Shown: positions 51,082 through 61,764 of the stretch, one piece after another
How positions within the stretch are numbered: the stretch's first letter is position 1
Layout: each line of letters starts with the position of its first letter
Assembly: GCF_009870125.1 (NCBI RefSeq)
Contig: NC_046683.1
Coordinates: 53,149,869-53,213,868, forward strand
DNA from: Drosophila pseudoobscura
Lineage: Eukaryota > Arthropoda > Insecta > Diptera > Drosophilidae
Direction of reading: 5' to 3'
Length of the DNA stretch: 64,000 bases
Made by a program: the position numbers and the translations under genes
Notes under the pieces: model-generated
Databases searched by the model: none
Seen by the model: the letters and a program-made list of their open reading frames with translations, nothing else
Told to the model about the DNA's origin: nothing

Positions 51082-52354
51082 CGGGTTGAGCCTGAGAGAA
51101 CGTTGGCACTGGGAATGGGCATGGCAGACAGCTGCTTTTAAGCTATTTCACACTTCAGAATGGATTTTTAATTTCATATTTAGTCGTGGGCGCACGAGGC
51201 GTATGCGCAACGAAACAAAAGCCAGCAGTCAGCCAGGACTCACGGCAATGCCAGTGGCCACCTGACAGTGGGCACCACACATACTGAATTTGCCCAGACG
51301 CCTGGCGCCAGGCTTGGGGATGCCATAGGAGACTTCTGCATGGTGTTGCCCGATTTTGGCCCACTGTGCTGGGCCCAGGATTAGCTTTGGAGGGTCGTTC
51401 GCTTGTCTGTCAGTCAACGAAAGTAACTTTAAATGAAATTGAATTGAATTTAGTTTTGTGTGCGGCACACGAAACCCGATGCAATAGTATGTGGCACAAG
51501 AAGTGAAAGTGTTACGGAGAAGCTCAGAGACTGCTACTGGGACTGGGAATGGGAATGGGCTTGGCCCTGCCCATACTCGTATGTGCAATATATTTTGCAG
51601 GAATTTGGCATGTTGAAGCTTGTCAGAGCGCTCCACACAACCGGAAATATGTAGTTGACGCCCATTTTGAGGCAGGAACACGTGTGCCCGTGTTAACACC
51701 GGGGGGACTCCCATGAAAAGCACCGAAAACATTTCACTGGCCACCGCATTATTCTCGGCTGAGAAATTTTAAATTTAGACAGCACTTTAGACTTCTTTTA
51801 TGGCGATACGATTGATTTGTTGAATTTCTGGGAGGGCCTAAATGGAAGTGAAAGTGGCCAAATAACTGGGGGGCTGCTCGGTTATAGCCTTGGGCATGTC
51901 GCCTGCGATTCATTAAAGTGCAGACCCTGACATGCACACCTGAACAGAACGACAGTAAATCCCACTGCAGAGAGCGAGCCCGGCCCAACCATGTGTTGAA
52001 GGACAACCCAGCAGCGTCTGATGGAAGGTTTTCATATCAGTTTCCGACGGGCAGTTGCTAACTAGCTCGGGAGGTGTTAACTTGGATTGACATTTAATTG
52101 GCTTACGGATTATGAAGAACAGTAGTATACATATATATTATGTGCTCACACGCCATTATTACACGGTAGTAACACAAAATTGGCTATCTGGCCCCATCTG
52201 CCCGAGATATGGCGCCCCGAACTTTTGAAGGGGCCAATAATTAAAGTACTGCAATGCCTATGCAATAGGCCTTATTTAATACACAATAATCCCTACATAC
52301 AAATACACTTTCTTGCTTAATTTATAGGTTCAATAATTCAAAAATGACGTGGGC
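51082..52354. other. Spacer between the MINDY-like gene and Adck5
   Basis: No coding frame. It should contain the promoter of the MINDY-like gene (right of 51081, minus strand) and the 3' UTR of Adck5 (left of 52355, minus strand). I see no repeats of note. Confidence 0.5.
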
Positions 52355-54284
52355 TCAGCTTGGGATCGGGGAGCCGTCTGGCTGGGTCAGCGTATTACGC
52401 ATAACCGTCCTGGCCGACGCTGGGGCACGTCCCACTAGGTATAGTGCATTGAAGTACATGCTTATAAGCCGTAGCCTGAAGGCCGACTCCCACAGGCAAT
52501 ACTCAAAGTATACACGACGAAACAGCCAACAGACGTACTGGTACGGCGACGTTCGGCCGCGCTGCATGTAGAGACAACGCTGGGCGTAGCGGGCCATGAC
52601 ACGAGGCCGATTCACCACATCGCCGTGCTGGTGGCTAATGGCGCGCACGGTGTTCAGGTTGCGGACCTAGGCACGACATAAATTGGTTAGAAATCACAGC
52701 TAAAGAGCTTATTTTCAAGAAGAAACATACAACAAACAGCATGCTGCGCGGCATTTCCTTCAGAGTGCCCATTATGGATTCAAAATTCTTCCGGGCCACC
52801 TCCTGCATGTGCTGGATGTCCTCCTCCGACAATTTGCTTCGGATTCTGCCACCGCGGATGCGAATGGGCTGCTGGAAGAGCACCTCGGCGAAGCGCATGT
52901 AGTCAGCGATGCCAATCTTCTCGGCGGCAGCTTGCATCTTCGATTCGTTGCGCAACACGGTGGCCTCCCAGAACTCACAGAGCGGGCCACGCACCTCGAC
53001 CGGCAGCTCCTCGTACAGGCCATGGTCCAGCAGAATAATGTCGGCTCTCCCACTGCTTTCATTTCTACGCACAAAAACTATGAGGGAGGGTGGATAGAAT
53101 TAGCACTGACTGTTGCCTGGAGCCTGCCCTGTTACCCACTGTTGCCGGGATGCGGATCGGCGTGCACAAAGCCGGTGTAGAAGATTTGCTCGGCAAACGT
53201 GTTGAAGAGCTTCACATCGATGTCCTGCACGCTAAGCTTTCGGGCCGCTATTGCCTCAAGGTCGCTGATCTTGCAACCATCCATCCATTCAAGGGTGAGA
53301 ACGCGCTGAATGACAAAACTTTAGTCGAAGCATTCCGGACAGGATAAATAGCGAGCTCACCGTCTTGGTGTACGGCCAGTAAACTTTTGGCACATGAACA
53401 AAGTTGAACTTCTTCATATCGAAGGCACAGCGCTCGGCATTCCGGCCCTCCTGCACAAAATTCATCTCCTGGACCAGATTCTTGCGCACATCCCTTAAAA
53501 TCCAGCCGAAGTTGTAGTCCTTGAAGAAGAACTCGACAATGTCCTGCAGGAACATGATGGTGCCCAGGTCGCTGATGAAGCGCTTCTGCAGATCGCTGTA
53601 CTGCACCTTAACGGCCACGTGCTCGCCACTCGGCAGCTTCGCCTGGAACACTTGGGCCAGGCTGGCTGCTGCTACCGGCTTGTAGTTGAATTCCTCATAG
53701 ATTTGCTCGGGCAGCTGGCCAAAGTCCTTGTGGAACACCTTGCGCACATCGGCTTTTGTCGTCGGGATGCATCTGTCCTGCAGCCTTGACAGTGTGCTGG
53801 TGTACTCGATCGGCAGTATGTGATTGATGGCCGCAACGCCCTGGCCCACCTTTATATAAAGGCCGCCATTGAGCAGACACGTCTCCAGCAGGCGCTCGGC
53901 ACTCTTTTGGTGCAGCGCCTTCAGCCTGGTCTCGTATTCGGCAACGTTCTCGTCCAGCCACATATAGTCCGCAGCAATTAGTCCGGCTGTTTTGAGAGAG
54001 CGCACAAAGCGCACCGACGCCCCGCAGTACGTAAAGTCGTTGACAATTCCATCATAGCCAATGGCGCCGACACCGGCCAGGACCAGGCCCACCCGTCCAA
54101 TGGGAAATGATCTCCTCTCACTGTTCTGGGGAACCTGACTTTGTCTCCCAAATCTTCTAATACGAATCCTGCTGCCCAATTGTAGTAGTTGCTGCAGTCG
54201 CTAGTGGCCGACAAAATGGGAAGGATCAGAAAGAAGCGTTCCCGGCCCTTTTTTATAAAAAGTACTCACATGAGTTTTTTGCAT
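52355..54284 (-). CDS. Adck5: Adck5, mitochondrial ABC1/UbiB-family atypical kinase
   Basis: Five coding exons (54284-54270, 54200-53361, 53305-53140, 53077-52731, 52666-52355) join in frame to 559 residues. The first coding exon has only five codons (MQKTH) and is needed because the next exon has a stop before any ATG. The N-terminus is Arg-rich (RIRIRRFGRQ), as in a mitochondrial targeting peptide, followed by a short hydrophobic segment (RVGLVLAGVGAIGY). UbiB-family signatures are complete: the KxGQ motif (LYIKVGQG), the Ala-rich loop (AAASLAQV), the Lys of VAVKVQ, the HADPHPGN catalytic loop and LLDHGLY in place of DFG. The GGLYIKVGQG and NILPxEYTxTL context and C-terminal RNLNTVRAI fit ADCK5 better than ADCK1 or COQ8. 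Family members bind nucleotide and support mitochondrial lipid or quinone metabolism; ADCK5's own substrate is not settled. Confidence 0.88.
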
Positions 54285-54391
54285 GTTTTTTCCAAAGCGT
54301 TCAAAGCGCAAAGGTTTCGTGCCCGTAAACACCTGTTATTGTTGTTGCAGAACAGCTGTAAGTGATTCGACGGTCCGGCAACATTTTCCAG

Positions 54392-54791
54392 TTTCAGTTC
54401 AGTCACTAGCCAGTTCACACAACAAACACGCCGCACACGAATTTGCTATGGACGGTACCAGATCTTCGGTTCTGGCGGTAGGCTCCCGCTGCGTCATCAT
54501 GAGCCAGCCCACGGTGAATTTACTAAAACGGTGACGTCTTCCGCTGTGGTGAGTGAATTTACTTAGCTTCGAAATTAATATTGATAATTTAAATGGTGAA
54601 CAACATTTTCCAGGTCAGCTTGTACATATATAATATTTGTTATATGAGGGAAGAGTATATGTATTTACCCCATCTATTAATAATATAAAACTAATATCTA
54701 TTAACACACGCAGATATGGAACAGTCCATCCCTAGGCGCAGGTGTCATCCCTCGACTGAAACCTTCAAATGCACACATAGAAAAAGTAACG
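54392..54791 (+). other. Possible small spliced transcript divergent from Adck5
   Basis: An initiator-like TCAGTTCAGT near 54396 precedes a 28-codon open frame (ATG at 54449, stop at 54535). A donor (GCTGTG|GTGAGT, about 54549) follows. A second segment (about 54714-54791) has a clean acceptor (AACACACGCAG) and donor (AACG|GTAAGT). The parts look like exons of a plus-strand transcript starting about 100 bp from the Adck5 start codon. I recognise no protein family and cannot tell coding from non-coding. Confidence 0.3.
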
Positions 54792-55572
54792 GTAAGTCAG
54801 CCAATGCAAAGCGGACAGAGAGGCCGCCGCAAAGTGGGTGAAAGAAGAAGAGAACCCCATATTCAAAATGTTAACAAAGACAGTCGATGGGGACATTGGG
54901 AATCGGTGTTTTGCGCCGTTCAGGATAAGTTAAAAATCAGGATCAGCTCTTAGATCCGTCAGCCGTCGAGTTTTGTGGGCAAGAAGCCAGTCCATGGATA
55001 AATTAGAATTCGATTTTGTATGTGTGTTATGTTCTGCAGTTTAACAAGTAGTTCCATTGTACTAGTACTAGTTTTAGTTGTTACATTGTCCATCTGCGAT
55101 GCTCCAGACATATGTTGGCCACATCCTGTACTGTGTATGGACGGCTAGGAGTTCGGAAGCAATTTATGGCGTTCTGCCTGCATATTTTTCATAAATTTAA
55201 AAATGCATATTTCGTTAAAATCCAATTGTCTTTTATTTTCTTTTCTTTCATTTTCAATTATAATTATTCAAAAGGACTTTAATACAAATATTTGAAAGAG
55301 GCACTGCGGCACATGTCGTTCTTTTGAAGAAGAAGGCCTTCTTCTTGATCAAGACTTTTTATACCTTGTACTCAAAGAGTATAGCGATATACCCGATTCG
55401 TATAGATCAGTGGTTGTCCGGGCCTGTTGTCTATGTATGTACATATGCAGTTTTTCATGACATCTGTTTGATTCCTTTTCCTGCTCTACGCAGCTGCCTT
55501 AATCTACCTCAAAAACACTTAAATTTAGATCTGATATTGCAACCCCAACTTGTCGTTGGGCCTACGAGGGGT
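54792..55572. other. AT-rich spacer and 3' UTR of the DUF4806-type gene
   Basis: No coding frame is supported. AATAAA on the minus strand at 55232-55237 could be the poly(A) signal for the gene ending at 55573. Confidence 0.4.
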
Positions 55573-56696
55573 TTAAGAATTATCAGAGGTTGGGATAGCT
55601 AAGGGATCGTCACGATTAACTTTCTTTGCTTTCGTGACATAGTTCGCAAGTTTCACAAGCCGGTCGTGTGCATATTGGAAAAACTTCTGCGAAGCCCGGT
55701 CGAAAACGGATTCATCAAAATCGCGATATTTTTTTCTAGATGCACCTGTAAAAGCAGGGAACAAGGGTAATTATTTAGCAATCACTTAACAATTAAAATG
55801 AACTCTCACTTCGAATAGCCAGTGTAATGGAGAGGGGCCTAATGCACTTCTTCGTCGTGGTTCCCCTCCAGCAATATTTCTCGGCCAGCTCGTCCACAAA
55901 TATTTTACGCCAACACATTCGAATGTATTTCTCGTAGTCGCTGGCATTCAAATTCTCAAATTCCTTGACCTGGTGCACAAAATATAATGTTTTGTAAAAA
56001 CGAAAAGATATCAAAACCTTTCGTCTTACCATTCTTTTAAGAATTTCGTCGTCTTGAAGGCTTTTCTCCAATGCTTCAAGTTCGGATACTAGGGTAAATG
56101 GGTTCAGCGGTATTACTTTTGTGGGCCACTGACCACTGTCCGTACTGGCTGCTCCTATTGCGAGGGTACCATTCTGCAAAGCCTCCAGTTCATTGTCAAT
56201 TTTGTCCAGCCTCGCGAAGATCTTCGCGTCCCTATCTTTTTGCCATTCCTCCATGGCTTTCTGTGTTTTTTGTATGCTTTTAAGACGGTCTAGCATCTCT
56301 GTGGAAGTGGAAATGTGATACCCGAATGAAGGGAAATAAAAATTCAAAAAGCTTACCCTTTAATACATTATTGTACAATATGTTGTTGAGCGAAATCAAC
56401 TGTCCCAAGCCTGAATCGAAGTCGGTGGCACCTTCCGGCTCAGTATCTATAGGATTGTGAAGCTCTCTTTCCGCACAATTCTCCTGCTTCAACACCCTTG
56501 TGGGATTCGCCCGCTCGCCATTAGTTCGTTGTTTTTTCCCAGTCAAAACAACCTCAAAGTCTGAACTGGGACTATCCTCTAATGCGAAGCTACTGACATG
56601 TCTTTCGTCGTCGTTATTGTCCCAGTTTTGATACCCATTTGCGTGAATTCCATTTCCGCGGGGCGCATTAGTGCGGATTTTCCTTTTAGGCGGCAT
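55573..56696 (-). CDS. DUF4806-type protein of unknown function (313 aa)
   Basis: Four exons (56696-56357, 56298-56030, 55969-55810, 55745-55573) join in frame to 313 residues. The N-terminal 100 residues are charged and start with a nuclear-localisation-like PPKRKIR. A predicted coiled coil follows (MLDRLKSIQKTQKAMEEWQ, LDKIDNELEALQ), then a helical domain (about 165-260: LNPFTLVSELEALEKSL, ASDYEKYIRMCWRKIFVDELAEKYCWRGTTTKK). That last block, with W-R-G after YCW, matches my memory of DUF4806, a domain repeated in many fly proteins and linked to transposon-like or chromatin-associated genes. The C-terminus is a basic helical tail. A nuclear or DNA-associated role is only a guess. It is head-to-head with wntless, 605 bp between start codons. 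Confidence 0.82.
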
Positions 56697-57301
56697 TTTG
56701 TTGATGCGCTAAATACAGAAGCATTAATAAAGGATCGCCAAGAACATTAATTGATCATTTACCAGAACGGAGAGCAGAGTTCTCTATGATATTGTTTTAC
56801 GTGAGGGAGCGGTTAGGTCAGACAAAGAGCACCTAAAGCGAGCAATAATCGAGCCTTTTGCTTTCGCCTTCCGCTCGCTTGAGCGAATGTGCGCTAGTAC
56901 GTCCTGAGGCAGCACCCACGAACAAACCAATGTTGTAGACCTTTTACCTGAGTGTACTATCCACTTATCTTATTCATATGACCATCTGCTGCCACTTATT
57001 CGTTTTATTTTAATAGTTTCTGTGGAAAGAGGGGGCGTGGCGTTTATCAACAAACCACTGTGTAGATGCAACAGCTGTTTTCTCATCGCTGTCAAATATC
57101 GATTGCTGCTGGCTGCTGAATATCGATTATTCGACCATCGCTATTCTGTATACGAACGCCGCCGCCGCCGCTTTGTTTGTTGCAGCGGTGCGTTTGAAGT
57201 TTTTTTTAGCGTGCAACAAATTGTTTACCTTAGCCAGTAGTGTACGCAGAGGAGGCGCAGTTCATTAGCTCGAGTCGCCATTAGTCTTCGCCCCAGTCAG
57301 A
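56697..57301. promoter_or_regulatory. Divergent promoter of the DUF4806-type gene and wntless, with two DRE-like sites
   Basis: TATCGATT occurs at 57097-57104 and again at 57121-57128, seven of eight bases of the DRE consensus TATCGATA, with ATCGAT intact in both. An ACAGCTGTTT box at 57071-57080 is another common housekeeping-promoter element. The sites are about 175-205 bp upstream of the wntless ATG. The rest of the spacer is non-coding. Confidence 0.6.
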
Positions 57302-59048
57302 ATGTCGGGAACTATACTCGAGAACTTGAGCGGACGGAAACTGTCCATATTGGTGGGCAGCCTGCTGCTGTGTCAAGTGCTGTGCTTCCTTCTGGGTGGG
57401 CTGTACGCGCCCGTGCCCGCCGGCCATACTAACGTGCTTGGCTCGCTGTGCAGGGAAAACCATGCGCGCCAGAACGACACCAGCTTCTTTTTGTACTCGC
57501 GTGGCGAAGGATCTTGCACCCAGGTTACCCGCGAGGAAGTGGAACAGGACTCGATGAAGCTGGCAAACCAGATCGTGCACGTCTTCCAGATGCCCCTACC
57601 GCGCGACAGTCGTGTGCTGGACTACTCGCGCTGGCAACAGAACCTCATTGGCGTGCTGCAAGTGGAATTCGGATATGACTCCTCCTCGGAGCTGCGCGAA
57701 CCCCCCAAGGAGCTACAGTTGACGATCGACATGCGCCTGGCCTACCGGAACAAGGGGGATCCCGACCACGCGTGGAAGCTGTACGCGCATGGCGTTGAAC
57801 ATCGTTATCTTGATTGTGTTGCCGCCCATATCGGAAGCTCGGAGACGCTCTACACCTGCGACATGATACCTCTTTTTGAGCTTGGGGCCCTGCATCACAG
57901 TTTCTATCTACTGAATCTGCGCTTCCCGCTGGACACGCCCAAGCAAATGAACCTCCAGTTTGGGCACATGCACGACCTCACGCTGACTGCAATCCACCAG
58001 AACGGTGGCTTCACCCACGTCTGGCTCATGCTGAAAACCCTGCTCTTTCCCTTTGTGGTGGGCATCATGGTCTGGTTCTGGCGCAGGGTTCATCTGCTGC
58101 AAAGGTCACCGGCCCTGCTGGAGTACATGCTCCTCTACCTCGGCGGAGCCCTGACATTCCTCAATTTGCCCTTGGAGTACCTGTCGCTCACCATTGAGAT
58201 GCCCTACATGCTTCTCTTGAGCGACATTCGCCAGGGCATTTTCTATGCCATGTTGCTCTCGTTCTGGCTGGTATTTGCTGGGGAACACATGCTGATCCAA
58301 GATTCCTCCAACAAATCGACTATTCGGTCGCGCTACTGGAAGCATCTCTCCGCCGTCGTAGTCGGATGCATCTCTCTGTTTGTCTTTGACATTTCCGAAC
58401 GAGGAGTGCAGCTGCGCAATCCATTTTACTCCATCTGGACGACCCCGCTGGGGGCCAAAGTGGCCATGAGCTTTATACTTCTGGCTGGAGTTTCGGCGGC
58501 CGTATACTTCCTGTTTCTGTGCTACATGATCTCGAAGGTCTTCAAGAACATTGGTGACAAGCGCACTTCGCTGCCGTCAATGTCACAGGCGCGTCGCCTG
58601 CACTATGAGGGTGAGTAACACTAATTTGGGAGACCTTATAGAAATAAAACCGACAAATATCCACCCAGGACTCATCTACCGCTTCAAATTCCTCATGCTG
58701 GCCACACTTCTCTGCGCCGCTCTAACCGTGACCGGCTTTATCATGGGCCAGATGGCCGAGGGCCAGTGGAAATGGAATGATGACGTTGAGATTCAGCTGA
58801 CTTCGGCCTTCTTGACCGGCGTATACGGCATGTGGAACATCTACATTTTTGCCCTGCTCATCCTGTACGCTCCCAGCCACAAACAGTGGCCCACAATGCA
58901 CCACAGTGACGAGACCACGCAGTCGAATGAAAATATCGTGGCCTCAGCGGCCAGCGAGGAAATCGAGTTCAGCAACCTGCCCTCCGACTCCAACCCCAGT
59001 GAGATATCCTCGCTCACCTCCTTCACCCGCAAGGTGGCCTTTGAATAG
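57302..59048 (+). CDS. wls: Wntless (Evi/Sprinter), Wnt cargo receptor
   Basis: Two exons, 57302-58610 and 58669-59048, join in frame (GAG G|GA CTC) to 562 residues, the length I recall for melanogaster Wntless. I recognise the family from [18 protein letters not shown] at the start, the long luminal domain ([54 protein letters not shown]) and a series of transmembrane helices from about residue 240. The C-terminal tail ends [12 protein letters not shown]. Wntless binds palmitoleoylated Wnt proteins in the ER and carries them through the Golgi to the cell surface, then recycles by retromer. Both exons are fully open with strong splice sites. The gene is convergent with Alg10. Confidence 0.97.
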
Positions 59049-59716
59049 GGGGTCGCAGCCGCGGAGGAGAATTTTCATTCAGTTGTGGGCCAAACTAAGA
59101 TTACAACTTGTCTTTGGCCCGCAGCTGTAGCGCTCAAAGTGTGTGTAACGCTCAGTTTATTAGCAGTAGAGTGTAGCATTTCTTGCCTAGTTTCGCACTT
59201 AACAATCTGATCAGCATTATTAATTATCTTTATTATTATCATTACCAGATAGATTTCGGTAGATTTTCTCAGCATGCTCTAAGTGTTTTCCCTTCGATAC
59301 ATGTATTCTCTTTATGTTTGCCTCGGCAGTCAGTATTATCTTTTGAGTCCAATTTAATAGCCTGTAAGATTTTATATACATATGTATTTATCAAGTAATA
59401 TTTAGGGGCATACGCCCCATTTTAATATTTATATATTTACCAAACCTATGCGTAGAATTCTTCCCCATTTTTTGTAACTGAAAACGTAGAGCAATTTCTT
59501 ACTCAAGTAGCGATGCAACGAATAAAAAGCAATATTTAAAATGGCAAGGAGCTGCATTTTCATCAGAAAACTAACGCAGAAGTTTGATAAATGCTTAAAC
59601 CATATGCAATATTGCAGCTGTGAATCTGTCTGCTCGCCATTGCGATCGTTTCGAAATTTCGGGAATGGTATAGAATATGTGAATGGTGGAATCGGGCTCT
59701 GAGGTCGGGTCTGGGT
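59049..59716. other. 3' regions of wntless and Alg10 (tail to tail)
   Basis: AT-rich, no coding frame. The two 3' UTRs face each other across 668 bp between stop codons and may overlap. Confidence 0.5.
59521..59526 (+). terminator. wls: Candidate wntless poly(A) signal
   Basis: AATAAA about 470 bases past the wntless stop codon, in an A-rich context. Confidence 0.5.
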
Positions 59717-61182
59717 TTACCAAATGATTCTCTGCGGGGTGCTGTAGTCCTGCCAGTAGAACTCTTTGGTGAAGTACACATAAAATGTGGCTACATTCAG
59801 GAGCAGATGGGCGCCCAACTCCAGCCACTCGGAGTAGCCCTTGCGTGTGTGCCGCGTGTTTAGCCGGAAAAGGATGTAGGGCACCAGAAAATATCGTAGC
59901 TCGAGGAGCCGCTGGAAGCACAGAACCAGCACGAGGCTGAGGGGAAACATCAGCTTAAAGCTGTCGGGCATGTGACGCAGCCCGCAGTAGAGCACTGTCA
60001 TGGCGAACAGATAGGCAGGCGCCATGGCATAGCGAAACCACCAGAACCGACCATACAGGCGGCTCCAAACATAGAAAGTGTAGTGACGGTTATCGGCCAA
60101 CAGATATGGATGCACAACCGTGTTTAGGTGGATTACCGTAAGTATTGAGACCACAGCCAGAAGGGCGAAGATTCTATTGCGGCGAAGCATCTCCACCGCG
60201 GGACGAAGCTGGCGTAATGTGTTAGATACGGCAAAGACAGCAGTAAATATGGCAAAATAGAAGATTTGCGGCAGATTTAGGGAGGCTTCGTGGGCGCTCT
60301 TGTCACCCACTACAATTGAACCGTTGATGCACAGGAATCCAACGAAGGGCAGTATGACGGATATGTAAAAGCAGCACTTGGCCAAAATGCTCAATATACA
60401 GCTAAACAGCAATTGGGGAGTGCCCAACAGCTGCAGCCACATCTGGAAGGGAAGGGATCACTTGGTAAACGAAAATATGTATTCTGTGCTACTTACATCT
60501 GCTCCTAGGAGTCTGATATGTCCTCTGGGCACTGCACGCCTCTTGGCGCACTGCTGGACGAGCGTGTCCAGCACAGTGATTCCGGTGACCATGCAAACCC
60601 ACACGATGTTCGTTTGGCGCATTAGGACACTGGCAGCTCCAAAGACAGCCGCGGGCAAGTGTGCCTCATGCTGCCAGAAGTGGTAGAACATAAGCACCAT
60701 GGTCAGCGACAGGGTGTCCGTGTAATACAGGTGACTGAAAAAGTATAGTGGCGGCAAGACCGATAGGGTTATTGCCTCGTGCGCCGCATAGGAATTGCCG
60801 CCTGTGCCGGCCAACGTTCGACGTCGGATCCTGTAGAGCAGCATTATGTTGATGCCCGCGCCGATAAGACTCAGCAGGCGTAAGCCCGTCACTGTGCAGT
60901 AGTTGAATGGATTCAAGATGAGGGCAATCAGATATAGGCCGGGAAACGTTGTTATCTTCGGGTCCCACTGAAAATGAGAGTGAGTCAATGAGTGCGAGCG
61001 TGGCCGACTGGTTTCTGCCCAGTACTTACCACGTCAAACTGTTTTCGACAAAAAGCAAGGCCCTGTGGGATATGAAACTCCTCGTCGATTATGTAGTTTG
61101 AAGTACCGTTGACTCGCAGAAACAGAGGCAGCGAATACATCACAAAGCCAATGGGCAGGACCAGTTTCCAGGATCCACTCAT
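59717..61182 (-). CDS. Alg10: Alg10, dolichyl-P-Glc alpha-1,2-glucosyltransferase
   Basis: Three exons (61182-61030, 60967-60497, 60442-59717) join in phase 0 to 449 residues. The N-terminus has the ALG10 signature NYIIDEEFHIPQ...FDVWDPKITTFPGLY, formed across the first intron, with the DEEFH acidic pair at the luminal catalytic loop. The rest is a chain of transmembrane helices with LLMRQTNIVWVC-like and HPYLLADNRHYTFYVW blocks, also diagnostic. ALG10 adds the third and last glucose to the lipid-linked oligosaccharide in the ER lumen, the form best used by oligosaccharyltransferase in N-glycosylation. The length fits the family (about 450-470). Introns are 54-62 bp. Confidence 0.95.
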
Positions 61183-61276
61183 GATTAGTCCTGCTGCCAG
61201 CGGAACTGGCTCCTTCGATTGAGTTTGTCTCCTAGTTGCTTTTGTTTAGTTATTTTTGACCCCACCGGCTGCTGTT

Positions 61277-61325
61277 CAGTGTGACCCGCGGATTTTTCCC
61301 TCAGAAATATACCAAAATATACCGT
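61277..61325 (-). promoter_or_regulatory. Alg10: Alg10 core promoter motifs
   Basis: On the minus strand GGGTCACACTG (61287-61277) is 10 of 11 bases of Motif 1, and a CGGTATATTTTGG stretch just upstream (about 61323-61311) fits the GTATWTTT core of Motif 6. Motif 1 with Motif 6 is a standard Drosophila housekeeping promoter pair, here about 100 bp upstream of the Alg10 ATG. Confidence 0.55.
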
Positions 61326-61764
61326 CTCTTATTAAATATACACCGTAAATATACTGACGAATAGCTTGTAGCTTGTCAAACGGAGTACGGATGTATTGTT
61401 TACCCTATTCCGTTAATTTAATATAAAGATACGGTTTAAAAACGTAAATAAATAAATAAAGACCTTTTCTCAGATTGATATGAAATCCCAAAAAAAAAGA
61501 GAGCAAGTCCCACCAAATTTTAGCGCCAAATAGATTTTGTTTGAAAGTGAGTGAGCGAAAGGATATAAAATGCATTATAATAAATGCTGCACGTAAGTAC
61601 GATTTGAGAACGAAAACTAAAAAAACCTGTGTATGGAAGTTTCTAAATCCTTCCTTCATAAAAATACCTTTAAAAATTCAATTTAATAGATTGATGAAAT
61701 TGATAATATATACCGTAACGGTCACCCCGCCCAACCGGCAATGTTGCAGAATGGCATAACGCGA

